Source: Nageia nagi
Lineage: Eukaryota > Pinophyta
DNA: 64,000 nt
Assembly: GCA_050084985.1 (NCBI GenBank)
Contig: JBITNC010000002.1
Location: forward strand, 4,898,001 to 4,962,000
Direction: 5' to 3'
Shown here: positions 11,472 through 24,499 of the stretch, piece by piece
Numbering within the stretch: position 1 is the stretch's first letter
Layout of the letters: each line of letters begins with the position of its first letter
Translations under genes and position numbers: made by a program
Notes under the pieces: generated by a model
Databases searched by the model: none
Seen by the model: the letters and a program-made list of their open reading frames with translations, nothing else
Told to the model about the DNA's origin: nothing

Positions 11472-13343
11472 ATCATAGCTTATCTGTTTGAACCCTCCAG
11501 ACTGTTTTAATTTTTAAGAAAATTTAATGGCTATGATGAGGGGATAACAAGGCTATGAATTGTATGAATCTATTGGGAGTTGATCTAGCAATTCACATCA
11601 GGGCCTCAACAAAGTTTCTAAGGCAAGCTAGTGAGGAAGAAAAGAGGGAATCATCGAAGGGAAAAGGCAAAAGAACAACTAGGATATATGTTTTATATTT
11701 TGGATGCATTTTATGTTGTATGCTTTGAGACGTGTTTTGATGTTGGTGATCTTGTTATGACCTGTTTTGATAGTTAATAAGTAATGATAGGGCTATATGT
11801 TGTGATTTTGCTTATAAAAGTTATTGGACAGTCTATTTTTGCTAGGTTTGAGGGCCACAATTCTCCAGAGACTATTAAAAAAGATTTGTTGGTCCATTTG
11901 AATCCATAATCCTTCAAGTATAAAAAAGCTAATCATCCTTGTGATATCTTCAAAAGACAAAAATATTGTATGAGATTGAAATTTATGTAAAGATTGTATA
12001 ATGCTTTTAGTTCTTGGATTCTACTAAATTTAAAAGATGTGAATGGATTGTTGTGTAGTTTAATGCATTTGAAATAAATAAAATAATCATTTGCATGGTG
12101 TTGGCCTGTGATTTTTCCTTCTTAATAATACATTAAGAAGTTCTCATATTAATCAAATATGGTGTATTTTAAGAATGGTTTTATTGATGTGATACATTAT
12201 GGATGATTAAAATAATTTACGAATTGTAACAATCCATGATTAGGTTTTATTATGATTGAAGGTAATCTAGATGTCATTGCACTTATGATAATGTAGTATG
12301 ATTTATAGTTTAAATGTTGAATGAATTAAATAATGCAAAGTTAGAATTTTATTAGCATAAATAAGGATGTGTTCTTCGATATGTATTATTTCATATTTTA
12401 TATACATATATATATTAAAAAAAAGTTTTGAGGACTTTTATGTATTGTAAGGAAATTAGTGCAAGTATGATCAATGAATGTATAGTGTTTATATTTAATC
12501 ATTTAATAATTTTTTTTAATGTTTAAATAAAGTTGGATAAAATCAAACTATAGTGGGATAATCTCATAATGGTTGTTTTAGTTAAACAATGGTAAACAAG
12601 TGAAAAATACTCATATCCTTTGTTAGGTGATGACAAGGAGTAGTGGTTGAAAACTTTGCACCTGTGTTGGGTGATGACAAAGGTAGGAGTAATTTTTTTA
12701 CACACTGAAGTAAAAAGAGGAAATGAATGTTTCATAGGTGAGTATGAATAATCTTTGGAAGTGTGTTATCTTGGAGTATATGGGCCCTAAGATAAAACTA
12801 AATAACGTTGTGATCAAGATGACCTTATTACAGGTGAGGTGATTGGTAATGAAGGGATCATGGATAGGTGTCTTTTCTAACAAATGGCGTTGTTGGTAAA
12901 GTGACTCCAACAAACAATGATGTGGGATTTATTAACTTAGGCTTGAGTAATTTGGCGCATTTGAGTGTCAAACTAGCTCACAACATATAAAGTTAACGAC
13001 ATAGGTGGTCCTAATTTTTGGGTACATGTGTGTTAGTTTTAGTGAGTTTGTTGCATAGCAAGACTAACGAGTGACTTTGCTATCATTGCCTTGTAGAGAT
13101 GACATGTGACAGGTAATCGTTGCTAGTGGAGTGGCTTATGTTTGGCCAAGCTGCCAACACCACAAAAGTATAGAATTTTTTAATTAAAAATAAATATTTT
13201 ATAATAAACTTTACATTACATATATATAATATATTTTAAATATTTAAGTTGTAAAACACGAAAAATAGTTACAATTAAAAGAAATTAAAATATTTGAATA
13301 TTTAAAATATATTCATTTAAATATTTCGTAGATACATGAAAAA
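11472..13343. other. AT-rich sequence without firm features
   Basis: No domain-bearing frame. Two short minus-strand frames near 12523-12913 are AT-biased and unconvincing. Confidence 0.45.
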
Positions 13344-13774
13344 TGAATTAAATAAATAACTCATTTAATAAATACCTCTTAGATTGATATGAAAACCACA
13401 TAAATGGGTAGATCTTTCCAAATACCTGCATAATAAGTGGTCATATGACCCCTTTTGGATCAGAACTAAGCTTTTACGAATAAAAATTGCTTAATAGAAT
13501 TCAATGAAAAAAGGACTATCAACGATCCTCAAGAGGATCGATGGAACTTAAGAAGGACCAACAGTGGCCCTTTTTTGATGCATTTGGATGTCGAGCTTCT
13601 AGTAGGATAGTTTTGGATGTCCCCTTTGTCAATCCTCATGCTCATGATGGAAAATCATGAAGGTGAATGGACCAATGGCAATCCATTTCTTGTGGATCTA
13701 AGCCCCCTACTTATGCCATGATGCTTTTGGATGTGTCCTTTGTGTTTAACCCTCATATGCAAAATGGTGAATTA
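13344..13774 (-). repeat. 3' LTR of the split element, distal piece
   Basis: 431 bases matching 21553-21985, ending exactly where the TGTAATGTCCCC insertion begins. Confidence 0.8.
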
Positions 13775-15149
13775 TGTAATGTCCCCATTTTTATGGTGTT
13801 TTCCCCATTTCACCTCTGATAAATAAGAACATTAGATTAAGAGTATTTTTAATTAATTTTGACAATTTAGTAGAATTTATGCCCAATTATTATAAGTTCC
13901 ACGTGGAGAATAATTAATTACTCCAATTATGGGATGTTGGGGCCTATTTTAGTAAATTAGGAATTATTTTATATTTTTATGTCAATAATTATGTAATTAA
14001 AATAGCAAGGCCAATTATTTATTGAATGCAATATTAGTCACCATTAATGCAGTGTTGCATATATTTAGACTTGATGAATGTAATATTGGCATTAATGGGC
14101 CTCTTGTAATAATTTCTCCCATTTTGAGGTAGAGCATAATTCCAAGGTGTTTTCACCTACTATGAGGCATTGGAAGACTCCAAACTTGGACATTAGGCTT
14201 GAGGAGGGAGATTGGAAAATCAAGATGTGAAATTGGGCATCCCAAAACACCCATGTCTCCCTTGGAGAGTCCTAAACCGAATTTGGTGATATTTAGGCAC
14301 ATGGAAGACTCACATAACCCAATTTTGTCATTCCTAGCCCTTGGATGTGATCACTCCCATCTTGAGGCATCTTAATCTTAGACGTGAGGTATGAGAGCAT
14401 ACGGATCACCCTTGGATATGATTGTATGAGATCACATCAATTTCTATGCATGATTAAAAGAGCTACCTCATCTATATAAGGAGGATTCCTGGAATACTAA
14501 AGGCATGTGATTATTATTACTTCTACAACGGGCGTTAGGAGAGAGGATTAACATGGAACTAGAGTTGTTTGCTCAACACTAGGAACTAACTGCAGATTTT
14601 TGCATGCTGGGAAGTGGGGGATTTGCACGCTGGGGAGACAATTTTTCCACTACGTGTGCTTCAAATCTATGTTTAGCATCCACAAGGCTTTGGCTTAGCA
14701 AGATTTTAGGCATGGCTCTTCAATAGTTTTTTGGATTGTATTTACTCTCATAGGCTCCTGTTAATATTTTAAATTTCACAACAAATGCAAAATGAAACAA
14801 GGATTCCACTGCACAATGTTGTTGCCTCTGCAAAACCCGTAAGACATCTCAGTGTCAACTCCCATAGCTGTCGTGCCCTTTTCATCGTTGGATGCCCATA
14901 GCTTCATACTGGCAATTCTTCACCCAGGCATCGACATTAGACTCCCAACCTTACCACCCATTGAACCTTAAGCCAATTCTTCCTTGTTGCAGGCCTACAT
15001 TGACTAACACAAAGCCACCACTACCCCCATAATCAAAAGGTTAGGTTTCCTAATCTGCTTCCTAGAGGCAGAAACATTTTGTCAAACACTTTGCATGCTT
15101 CCTCTATTTGCTAGATTGTTTGTTTTGTCAAACAGTCTTTTGGGATACC

Positions 15150-16130
15150 ATGGCATCTCTCACATAGATTTTTGAACATTTTGTATTGTCCCCTACTAAG
15201 AAGGAGAAGACAACAAGAGGAATTCTTGTTGATCACTCTAATGTGGATGCTTGGGATACACTTGTTAGTGAAGCCCAGTAAAGGCCCATTTCCAAGGTAG
15301 AACCTATATATGAATAATTGCTTATTATATTCCCCACATCTATAGAAGTATTGGAGACTCTATGCAGAGGCACAAATGGCTACCAATAATGATAATGCAA
15401 CAAGATAAATATTCATTTGATGCCTCTTCAATTCTCTTCAAAATTTAACAAAGTTGATGTCCTCCCTCATGGCAACAAACTCCAAACAAAAGGTTCTTAT
15501 TACTACTCTACAAGCCTAGGTACAAGAATAGGAAAATAGACTCAAAAACATGGAGACAGTCCAGACCCCTCCTACCAATAAAATACAACAGCTTCACAAA
15601 TCTATCTTTGAGATCAAAATCAAGCATTCTATGATCATTTCACAGCATGAACAATTTATACAGGTCATTACAACCCAGTAACAATCATTGCAAAAATAGG
15701 TGGATGATCAAACCTCTTGGGTTCAAGTAGCTAAAGGCAAGAAAACTTCTCCACTTATAGAACTCATTGTGAATGCAAAATTTGAAGGGAATGATTGCAT
15801 TAGTTAAAAGCCTTCAATTTGCGAGTTAAATGACTACCAAAATCCTAAGACCCTCAAAAAGCTTGTCTTGATTTTCTTCATGAAACACTAGAGTTGCAGA
15901 ATATCACAATGTAGAAAGCTTGGTTCGCTCAGGATGAATCTCTTATCATTCAACAACAAATCATCTTTAAGCCCTAAGAGCAAAAAAGAAATTATTCTCT
16001 CTCTACCAAGATCTACTTGGATGCTTACCTCACTTGCATCCAGGTTGATGAGCTTAGGAAAGCTAGAGCATTGGTAGCAGCAGCTAGGAACGATAAAAAT
16101 GGGTTGTTATTCGATATTGCAGGGAAATCA
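15150..16130 (+). pseudogene. LINE ORF1-like region
   Basis: A broken frame from ATG at about 15150 (MASLT, then IFEHFVLSPTKKEKTTRGIL and VDAWDTLVSEAQ) to KARALVAAARNDKNGLLF near 16110, just before the endonuclease. The middle is Gln/Lys-rich and could form a coiled coil. Nucleic-acid-binding ORF1 role inferred from position. Confidence 0.5.
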
Positions 16131-16200
16131 TCCATGAAACCCCCCTTTGGATTGGGTTCACCCCAAACCCCCACAATAACGCTAGCATGATACCCCTATA

Positions 16201-17130
16201 GTGCTCACATTTATAGTTTGGAACTGTAACAACATGATTTGGTCTTCACCTAGATCAGTCTGCGACATCATTCAAAATACAAACTTGATTCTTTTACAGA
16301 GACACACGAGAGAGTTGTTAAGGGTCTTCCTCCCTTCACTAGTTATTCTTGGATCTCTAAATTTAGGACATCTACACACTCGGGTAGCTATGAGCATGGC
16401 TCAGGGGGGTTAGCCTTCTTTATCAGTGATCGCTTGCATCATAGGATGCAAGTGGAGGGGATTGACATGCATGCATGATATATTTGGCTATCCATTGCGA
16501 GACCACAACCTCTCAAGAGACTTTACATAGTAGGTTGTTATTTCCCTCCAGTGACCTCACGTTATGTCATCCATGGAGATGGTGAGTCTCCATTCTTGGA
16601 CCTCTTCCTTAAGATCTCTAGATATGCAGTGTAGGGGGATATCATCTTGGAAGGGGATTTCAATGATAGTACAGAAAGTCTTCAAGCATAGTATTTTGAT
16701 GAGTAGGTAGATCCTCTCCACCTTAGAGTTTTAGAGCTGGATGATGAGCTCCAGCGAGCATCTGATGATACTATGCCTACGTCAACCTATGGAAGATCTC
16801 TTCTTGAGCTTAGAGAGACTCATGACCTCATCATTTTGAATGGTATTGCTCGATTCCCCCACTCTTTTCATCACACATTTTCCTCATGTAGGTGGGTCCA
16901 GTGTTGTGGACTACATCCTTGTTAACCCCCCACTTATCTCCCTATGCCAAACCTTCTATGTAGCCCCTTATCTCCCCCTTTTTGAACATGCCCACCTGAA
17001 ACTTTCACTCACGAACTCCCCCCCCATCACCCCCTATCAAACTATCACCCCACCCTACACACACCTCATACAATCATCCACTTTGATCAATTTCTTGCCC
17101 CCAATTATAGCTTTGTCCTAAAACAAAAAC
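16201..17130 (+). pseudogene. LINE endonuclease domain
   Basis: Begins LTFIVWNCNNMIWSSPRSVCD, the usual opening of LINE AP-endonucleases. Then GGLAFFISDRLHHRMQVEG, LYIVGCYFPP, ILEGDFND (the GDFN metal-site motif, near 16650) and, after a frameshift, the VDYILVNPPL block with its DY motif. Several stops. Confidence 0.75.
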
Positions 17131-17739
17131 TTCCCCACATGCACTCTTTCTCTTCCATCGATGATCAGGCACTTTTCCTTTCCAAGACCCTACACTCCAC
17201 TGTCATGCATATTTTCCCTCACACCATCCACCCCACCCCCGATGTCCTGGCCATTCCCTGACACACCAATGGTTTGATATGAAATGTAAATCTAGCCACC
17301 GCCAACTCAAACAAGCCATCACCTTCGCAACCCCCCCTCATGTCATCCATTCCCTACACCACTCTTACCGTCAACTCTTGAGGACTAAGAAGAGCCACTT
17401 CTTGGCCAAAAGATGATAAGAAATCATCTCAACCCTCCATAATGATCCCAAATCTTTCTAGCGCATTTTCTCACCCAAAAGACATCACACTAGTCACATC
17501 ACCTTATAGGATTAGAGCATTTATGCCTCTCGGATCTATATCGATCCCAACCACATCCCTTCACTCGTTATCACTCGCCCTTCCTCCTCTAACTTCTTTT
17601 CCCTCCCCTTGTCCATAAATCCATCATTAACCTTAGTTCTAGGAAAGTGCCTGACGTCAAAAACCTTCAAGCTGAATATCTCAAGTACGCTAGTCTCATC
17701 CTGCCCCCCTTCCTCTCCCATCTCTACAACAACATCATT

Positions 17740-18580
17740 TGCACTGGCTTCCCCACCCCCTAGACCTTGAACATTATCCACCCCATCCTCAAATTAGGTG
17801 ACCTTTGTGATCTGACCAATTACCACACAATTATGATTAGACACACTATGGCTAAGCTTTATGCCACCATTCTTGAAGACTACACATCTCACTTGGCAAA
17901 CGCTAGAGGCTTTAGGCTAGGAGTGCAAGAAGGTTTTCACAGAGATTATCGTACCATAAACCACATCCTCTCTCTTCAAGCGATTATTGAGGAGGCTAAG
18001 TTTTGAAAGACCTCAATTTTTAGTTGTTTGTATATTTTAGGAAGGCTTTTGATATTATCCTAAATCATAGACTCATGGATAGACTTAGACGATTGTGAAT
18101 CCCTAACCTAGGCCTTACAACCATCTTGACACTATATGAGTTAGTTTCAAGGAGGGTGCGCACTGCAAAAGGTCTATCTGATGTGATTCATAGCAGCATC
18201 GGGGTGAAGTAGGGTTGCCCACTTTCTCTGACTCTCTTTGGTCTCTATATTGATGAGTTGGAGTCACTTATACTCGAGATTGTAGGCATCGACATCGAGT
18301 GTCTTCTCCACAACACTCGTGTTCCCATCCTCCTCTTTGTCGATGATATTGTACTACTCTCACACATAGCAAAGAATCTTTAATGTTTGATGGATACCCT
18401 CGATTTGTTTAGCACCGGACAAGAGTTAGTGGTTAATCTCAATATAACCAATATTGTGGTCTTCAACACCTCTAAGGCCATTGTTGATCAAACTTACATC
18501 ACTTGCAGGGGTAAGGTTATTGAGATTACCACATCTTACACCTACCTGGGGGTATTCTTCATAGAATCTTGATTCTCTAT
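17740..18580 (+). pseudogene. LINE reverse transcriptase domain
   Basis: Contains NIIHPILKLGDLCDLTNYHT, GFHRDYRTINHILSLQAIIEEA, a KAFD-like block (LGRLLILS frame), QGCPLS-like VGCPLSLTLFGLYIDELESL and the catalytic box as LFVDDIVLL (near 18340; usually YADD or FADD). ITTSYTYLGVFF follows. Multiple stops rule out activity. Confidence 0.8.
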
Positions 18581-19153
18581 ACGAGCAACAACCCCACCCA
18601 AAGTACAGCAAGGATATGCAACAATTTCCTCCCTAGAGAGACAATGTGTCCAGCTCCATTTCCAGGATATCCCATCCAAGCTCTAGTTATTCCACACTTT
18701 TGTCCCTCCCATAGTGTTGTATGGTTTCGAGGTTTGGGGCCCTAGCTTTAGGAGCTCTGATTAGGCCACAATTGAGAGGATCTTGGTTGGCACTCTATCT
18801 CGCTTTATTTGGAGCAAGAGGTCTGTTTCGCACCACATTATGTTGGCAAAGTTTGGCTACCAATCTTTATAGATACTATCCCTTGCATTGATGGTTCTTT
18901 TTCTTCATCATCTCCACACCTTTGCTTCTATTGGTAGAGATGATCGACTCCCCTACATAGCCTTAGCATCATCCATGGACTTGGTAGCTCAAGGTTGTCG
19001 TTGATGTTGGTTTTCTAAGGTCTCCGAGGCATTGCAATGCTTCGAGTTTTCACTGGATCAATTACATGTACCCCAAGGGGACACACACAGAGACCTAGAT
19101 GATACATTGGTTTCAATCAAAGATATGCTTTACAGGGCCTATATTTAGCGCAC

Positions 19154-19795
19154 TTGGGTTGCCCCCAACCTCCCCTCACACCCAAGTTATTGCACTACTC
19201 TCATCACTTCCTGAGTCTTGAGAAAGGGTTGATTCGACCTCTTCATTACGGTAGCCTACACCTCCCTCTTGGCTTGCAAATATTTTTAGGCCAATTCAAA
19301 GTGTGCTCCGACCAGCTTTGGATCGAGATTGATCACAATTTGGCACATGAGCCTTGAGTTTGTCGGTTGTGCTTGATAGAGCCTAAGACTGAAGATCATT
19401 TCATCTTTCGATGTTTAGTTCATTATGAGATTCGAGGATTGTATTATTATCTTTTTCGGGATGCTTGTAGCTTGATCTTGACATTCTTTCAATTCCTAGA
19501 CCATCATTGTTTGGCACTCTATCTTAGAGAGACTTTCCTTCTTAGGAAATGTCTATTATCTGACTCCCAACACCTGACAGGTGATTGCTTGATTACCTCT
19601 TTCTTTCTAGTTGCCTCAGGAGAGGGATTTCGTAGGAGGATTGAGGACTCTCCTCCGTCTACTCAATGTACCAGACAAAGGGTTCATGTTGAGCTTAGTT
19701 CTATGAGGTCGCAACGAATCACGACCTTCTTTAGTTGCAGCAGTGCTGATGCAAACATAGATCAACCCAGGAGAGCACAATCAGACAGATCATGA
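19154..19795 (+). pseudogene. LINE C-terminal zinc-knuckle region
   Basis: CRLCLIEPKTEDHFIFRC is a CCHC knuckle of the kind that ends LINE polymerases, followed by HYEIRGLYYYLFRDA and LALYLRETFLLRKCLL. The 142-codon frame at 19367-19795 is the longest intact part of this LINE. Confidence 0.7.
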
Positions 19796-20728
19796 GAGAC
19801 CTCACCTCTAACTATATTTTCTTAATATGTTTTTTTGTTTGACTATTTATTTCCTTTTAGGGATTAGCCCCTATATTAGTCTTAGACTTTTCATAGTTTT
19901 CTTTGAGTGATGGTTATTGAGCCCCTCATGTTGCTTTAGACTTGTATACCCTTCAATCCCATTGATCAGTTTTGTTCATCTATGGACATTCATATAATTT
20001 CTTTTTTTCTTATTGGTTGGAGCTTGTCTCTTCCAAAATTCCACTTCTTCAGAGTGAGGTACCTATAGCGAGGTGAAGTATAGGACTTACGTGGGCACAT
20101 ATTTGGGGCTTGGTGCAACCCAATTTCTCAATTAGCTATTCAAGGGTGTTGGCATTACCCTAGATAATTGTAACACTACCAATGGATCTCTGAGATCCCA
20201 CCATAGCTATTGACGAAGCAATCCCTAGTGCAGGCTTTGCCACACTACGAATATTGAGCCCTGGAGCATCAATCTTTAGCAATAATATTGTAATTGAGGT
20301 TCATATTCAAGTACAATTACCTTATTTTGCTATCTCTTTGATATTTTTCTCCTTATGCTTATACATTGGATATTTGACATTGTTCTTGGAGTAGTATTTC
20401 ATAATTAACCTTCTTGCTTGATGTTGGGATATTAAGTGCATGATTATGGTGATTACATAAATATTATCTTCCATAAGTGAGACGTTGATCTTAGTGCATG
20501 AGATCTAGCAATTAGCACCTAGATGTTGGGTATTTTTGAGGTTGTTTACATGGTTAATGAGTTATCTTGCTAGATGTTGGGTTTGCTTGCATGATTTGTG
20601 CTTGTTTGGTGAGATCCGAAGCTGAGAAGGCCAATGTCCCTCTCCTGGGGCACGTTTGGTAGTTTTGGTTGATCCGAACTTGAGGGATTTAGGAGAAATC
20701 CCAATGAGCCCAAGTTAGGCTCATCATA

Positions 20729-21008
20729 AATTGTAAACTTGAGCTCCAAGCATAACAAGATCAAAGTATGAAGGTGGTGTCAAGATACATCATTGTATTG
20801 TTTAGCTCACCTTGGACTTGCTTGCCCTACCAAATGTCTTGTAATGATCTTCTTTTATAGTTATTTTGACACTCTTCTTGAGATCTACACCTTGCATATT
20901 ACATGGTCCTCTCTTAATATTTGCATATTACATCAATTACAATATTATTTGTTCACACAATAAATAATTGATTTGAATTAAATATAAAATCAATTTTATG
21001 TGTTTACA
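20729..21008 (-). repeat. 3' LTR of the split element, proximal piece
   Basis: 280 bases matching 21986-22264. AATTG at its start mirrors AATTA before the insertion, a possible 5-base target duplication. Confidence 0.8.
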
Positions 21009-21224
21009 GATAGCCCACTTTGCAATTATGATCGAAAATGCAAGCATTTAAAAATCATGCAATCCAAAGTAAAATATGGAAGAAAACCATAGATGAACCT
21101 CTTTTGATTGTTTCCTTCTTAAGTTCTTTCGTTCCAGATCTACACTAGTATCTACTACAACAATGGCCAAATGTGTCAATATCAAAATCTTCCAAACAGT
21201 GGCTAATGTATATATATTGAGGAT

Positions 21225-21352
21225 TATGTGGATTCATTTTATATTACATGTAGACCCCAAAACATGATTGTACTTATATGTATTCATTTTGTGTTGCTTA
21301 TGGAACCCAAAACATGATTGTGCTTATGTAGATTCATTTTGTGTTGCCTATG
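21225..21352 (+). repeat. Short tandem repeat, about 2.5 units of 50-58 bases
   Basis: The unit has GATTCATTTTGTGTTGC, TATGGAACCCAAAACATGA and TTGTGCTTATGT. It lies in the internal region of the split LTR element. Confidence 0.7.
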
Positions 21353-21552
21353 GAACCAAAAATAGGAATCAACATTGGTATATGAGAAATGCCCCAATGC
21401 GTCCACTTTAGTATTGTCCAAAGCAATGGCCAACGAAGACTTGAGAGAAAAATAGGATCAAAAGAAGCTCCTTTCATATCTACTTGAATTTTGTCATAAG
21501 GAACAAAATGCTTCGAAACAGTCAAGTTCACCATTCTATAGATAATTAAAAG

Positions 21553-22264
21553 TGAATTAAAAAAATAACTCATTTAATAAATATCTCTTAGAGATGATCA
21601 TTAATTGATATGAAAGCCACATAATTGCATATATCTTTCTAAGTACATGTGAAACGAGTGGTCACATGAACCCTTTTAGATCAAAACTGAGCATTTACAA
21701 ACCAAAACTACTTCACATCATTCAATGAAAAAAGGATTGCCAATTATCTTTAAGAGGACCAATGAAACATAGGAAGGATTGATGATAACCCTTTTTTGAT
21801 AGATCTAGACACTGAGCTTCTGACAAGATAGTTTTGGATGTCCCCTTTGTCGATCCTCATGTTCAAGATGTCAAATCACAAAGATAAATGGAACGATGGC
21901 AATCCATTTCTTATGGATCCAAGCATCTCGCTTCTTCCACGATGGTCTCAAATGTTTCCTTGGTCAACCCTCATGCGCAAAATGACGAATTTTGAACTTG
22001 AGGTCCAAGTATAATAGATCCAAGTATGAAGATGGTGTGAAGAGACATCATTGTATTATGGAGCTCGCCTTAGACTTTCCTGCCTTACCAAATGTCTTAC
22101 AATGATCTTCTTCTATAGTTATTTTGATACTCTTCTTGAGATCTACACCTTGCATATTACATGGTCATCTCTTGATATTGGCATATTACATTACTTACAA
22201 TATTATTTATTAACAACATAAATAATTAATTTTAATTAAATATAAAATCAATTTTGTGTCTACA
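21553..22264 (-). repeat. 5' LTR of the split element
   Basis: Intact 712-base LTR, TG...CA in both directions. It aligns along its whole length with 13344-13774 joined to 20729-21008. Confidence 0.8.
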
Positions 22265-22280
22265 TATTCAAAACATTAAA

Positions 22281-22283
<3 letters not shown>

Positions 22284-22357
<74 letters not shown>
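22284..22357. repeat. TA microsatellite
   Basis: Uninterrupted TA repeat of about 37 units. It translates as a false Ile-Tyr protein on the minus strand. Confidence 0.97.
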
Positions 22358-22362
<5 letters not shown>

Positions 22363-22582
22363 TAAAGCATATATAATAAAATATAAATCGCAAAAAATTA
22401 AGATATTTTTTATTTTTTGTTGTAAAAATTCGGAATAAAAAATATGTAAATTTGCAAAAATGAGCAAATTTAAATGTTCATATCTTGAAAATCATAACTT
22501 GGTTTCAATTGATTTTTCAATCGTTGAAAAGCTCTTGATGAGCTCTTTCCAAATACGAGGTCAAAAATATATAATAAATTTA

Positions 22583-24010
22583 TTCATTATTATATTATTC
22601 TTGTAAAAAGAAAGATAAAAAACTATTTGAAATATATTTCACTTTTTATAAAACGTAACCACTTTTATGTAAAAAACAAATTGCAGATAACTATTATTAG
22701 ATCAAATACAAAACTTCCAAGGTTAGTATTTGACTTCATAACAAAATGAGAGCTATTAACTTAAAGAAATACTTTCCTACATATGAAATGAAAATAAATA
22801 TTTTGAAGAATACCTTAAGCTTAGGATTACCACAAGAAAATTATGCATGAAGGAGATGGCCTACAAGTTGGCTTTTATGCCAAATGAGAGGATTAGAAAG
22901 GAACTGACACCAAGATCACTTTTGGCACCTCTACAAATTCCTCAAAATGATTCTTTAGCCCACCAAAAACAATTACACCAAGAGACTAAGAACACATAAT
23001 AAACTATGAAAGATAAACTATGATAACTCTTCAAGAAGGTTACATAAACATTTTGCTTGAGGCCATAATGCTCTTATCTCTCATAAACAAGATAACCCTA
23101 ATATTGATCTATTCATCTACAAAGCTAATAACTCTAATATTTTTTAAATAATCTTCTAACATAAACTTGCTCTCTAAAAGATATATTTACTCGAGGCCAA
23201 ACTTTGCTTAAATAGGATAAATTTTATTTAGTTCACCATTTTATTGAATGGAAAATACCAAATATTTGACTTGGCTCATCCTCTTATTAGTTTTTTTCAT
23301 TATTATATTATTCTTGTAAAAAGGATTAAAAAAAAAATGAAATGTACTTCACTTTTTATAAAAAGTAACCATTTCTATATTAAAAAAAATCACAAATAAC
23401 TTTTGTTAGATCAAATACAAAACTTCCAAGGTTAGTATTTGACTTCATTAACAAAATAAGGAGAGCTATTAACTTTAAGAAATGCTTTCCTACATATGAA
23501 ATAAAAAGAAAGATTTTGAAGAATACCTTAAGCTTAGGATTACCTCAACAAAATGATTCATGAAAGAGATGACCTACCGGTTGGCTTGATGTCAAATGAG
23601 AGGATTAGAAATGAACTTTCACCATGATCACTTTTAGCACCTCTACAACTTCCTCCAAATAATTTTTTAGTCCACCAAAAATAGTTACCCCAAGAGACTA
23701 AGAACACATAATATAAAGTGGTAAAAGTCAAAATTGATAAGTAGTGATAAGCCTCCAATACAAAAGATAAACTATAATAACTATTCAAGAAGGTTACATA
23801 CGTTACATAAGCATTTCGCTTCAGGCCATAATGCTCTTATCTCTCTTAAACAAGATAACCTTAATATTGCTCTATTCTTCTACAAAGCTAATAACTCTAA
23901 AGTTTTTAAATAATCTGAAAGATATATTTACTCAAGGCCAAACCTTGATTAAATAGGATAAATATTTTATTTAGTTCACCATTTTATTGAATGGAAACTA
24001 CCAAATATTT
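22583..24010 (+). repeat. Tandem duplication of a 713-base unit
   Basis: 22583-23295 and 23296-24010 align over their whole length; both start TTCATTATTATATTATTC and both carry AAGAATACCTTAAGCTTAGG and GAGGCCATAATGCTCTTATC (or close). No coding content was recognised. Confidence 0.85.
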
Positions 24011-24240
24011 GATTTAGTTCATCCTTTTATCTAATGAGAGATATTATTGATCAAATGATATATTTTATCATAAATATTATAAGTATTTGATTTGCTTCAG
24101 CCTTTTATTCAATTCAAGATTCTATTGACCAAAGGATATAATTTATAGACAAATATGATTTGATACTCTTGTATCCATTGGAAGATACCATTGTCCAAAG
24201 GATGTACTTTATAGACAAATATCTTATTTAACCAAATATC
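24011..24240 (+). repeat. Degenerate short tandem units
   Basis: Three to four units of roughly 65-80 bases with the core ATTGACCAAAGGATATA, then TTTATAGACAAATAT, next to the 713-base duplication. Confidence 0.5.
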
Positions 24241-24499
24241 TTAGGTATAAAAAATAATATTCAACTAATGTTAGAAATATTAATATAAATATTAATACTT
24301 CAAGTATTTAGGTGGAAGGTTAACCTAAATATATATTTATTTGTCACATCTATTTATTACACTAAAGGGATAGAAAAATATGATTAATGCTCCATTAATA
24401 TTTAGGAGTGTTAATAGTCTCATTAATACACTAAGATAATATTTAAGAATACTTATTCAATGTTGCATTATACATTCCAAAAATTATATGTTTACAACA

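Larger units (their letters stand above)
14800..20040 (+). mobile_element. LINE (non-LTR retrotransposon), nearly full length, decayed
   Basis: Ordered remains of both LINE proteins on the plus strand: an ORF1-like region, an AP-type endonuclease, a reverse transcriptase and a C-terminal zinc-knuckle segment, then a 3' UTR ending near 20010 (ATGGACATTCATATAATTTC). Stops and frameshifts occur throughout. Three further groups of related copies occur in the window (25440-27270 minus, 36000-39868 plus, 42590-43000 plus). By its RT signature it is not the L1 type seen at 32245 and 63060; the clade was not assigned. Confidence 0.8.
13775..20728 (+). mobile_element. Solo LTR carrying a LINE, inserted in an older LTR
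   Basis: Starts TGTAATGTCCCCATTTTTATG. TATATAAGGAGGATTCC at about 14474 is a plus-strand TATA box. The LTR sequence is broken near 14790 by a LINE and resumes near 20040. Its right end is at 20726-20728 (ATCATA). No internal retrotransposon genes belong to it, hence a solo LTR. Confidence 0.6.
13344..22264 (-). mobile_element. Non-autonomous LTR element split by a 7-kb nested insertion
   Basis: 5' LTR at 22264-21553 (712 bases; TGTAGACACAAAA...TTCA). Internal region 21552-21009 begins with primer-like TGGTGAACTTGACTG and ends with AAAGTGGGC, a typical plant polypurine tract. The 3' LTR is in two pieces, 21008-20729 and 13774-13344, together 711 bases. The internal region is only 544 bases without gag or pol, so the element depended on a relative. 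The TGGTGAAC primer site is shared with the gag element at 1-1126. Confidence 0.8.

Noticed and set aside
22276-22467. Minus-strand Ile-Tyr repeat protein
   Set aside because: Translation of a TA microsatellite.
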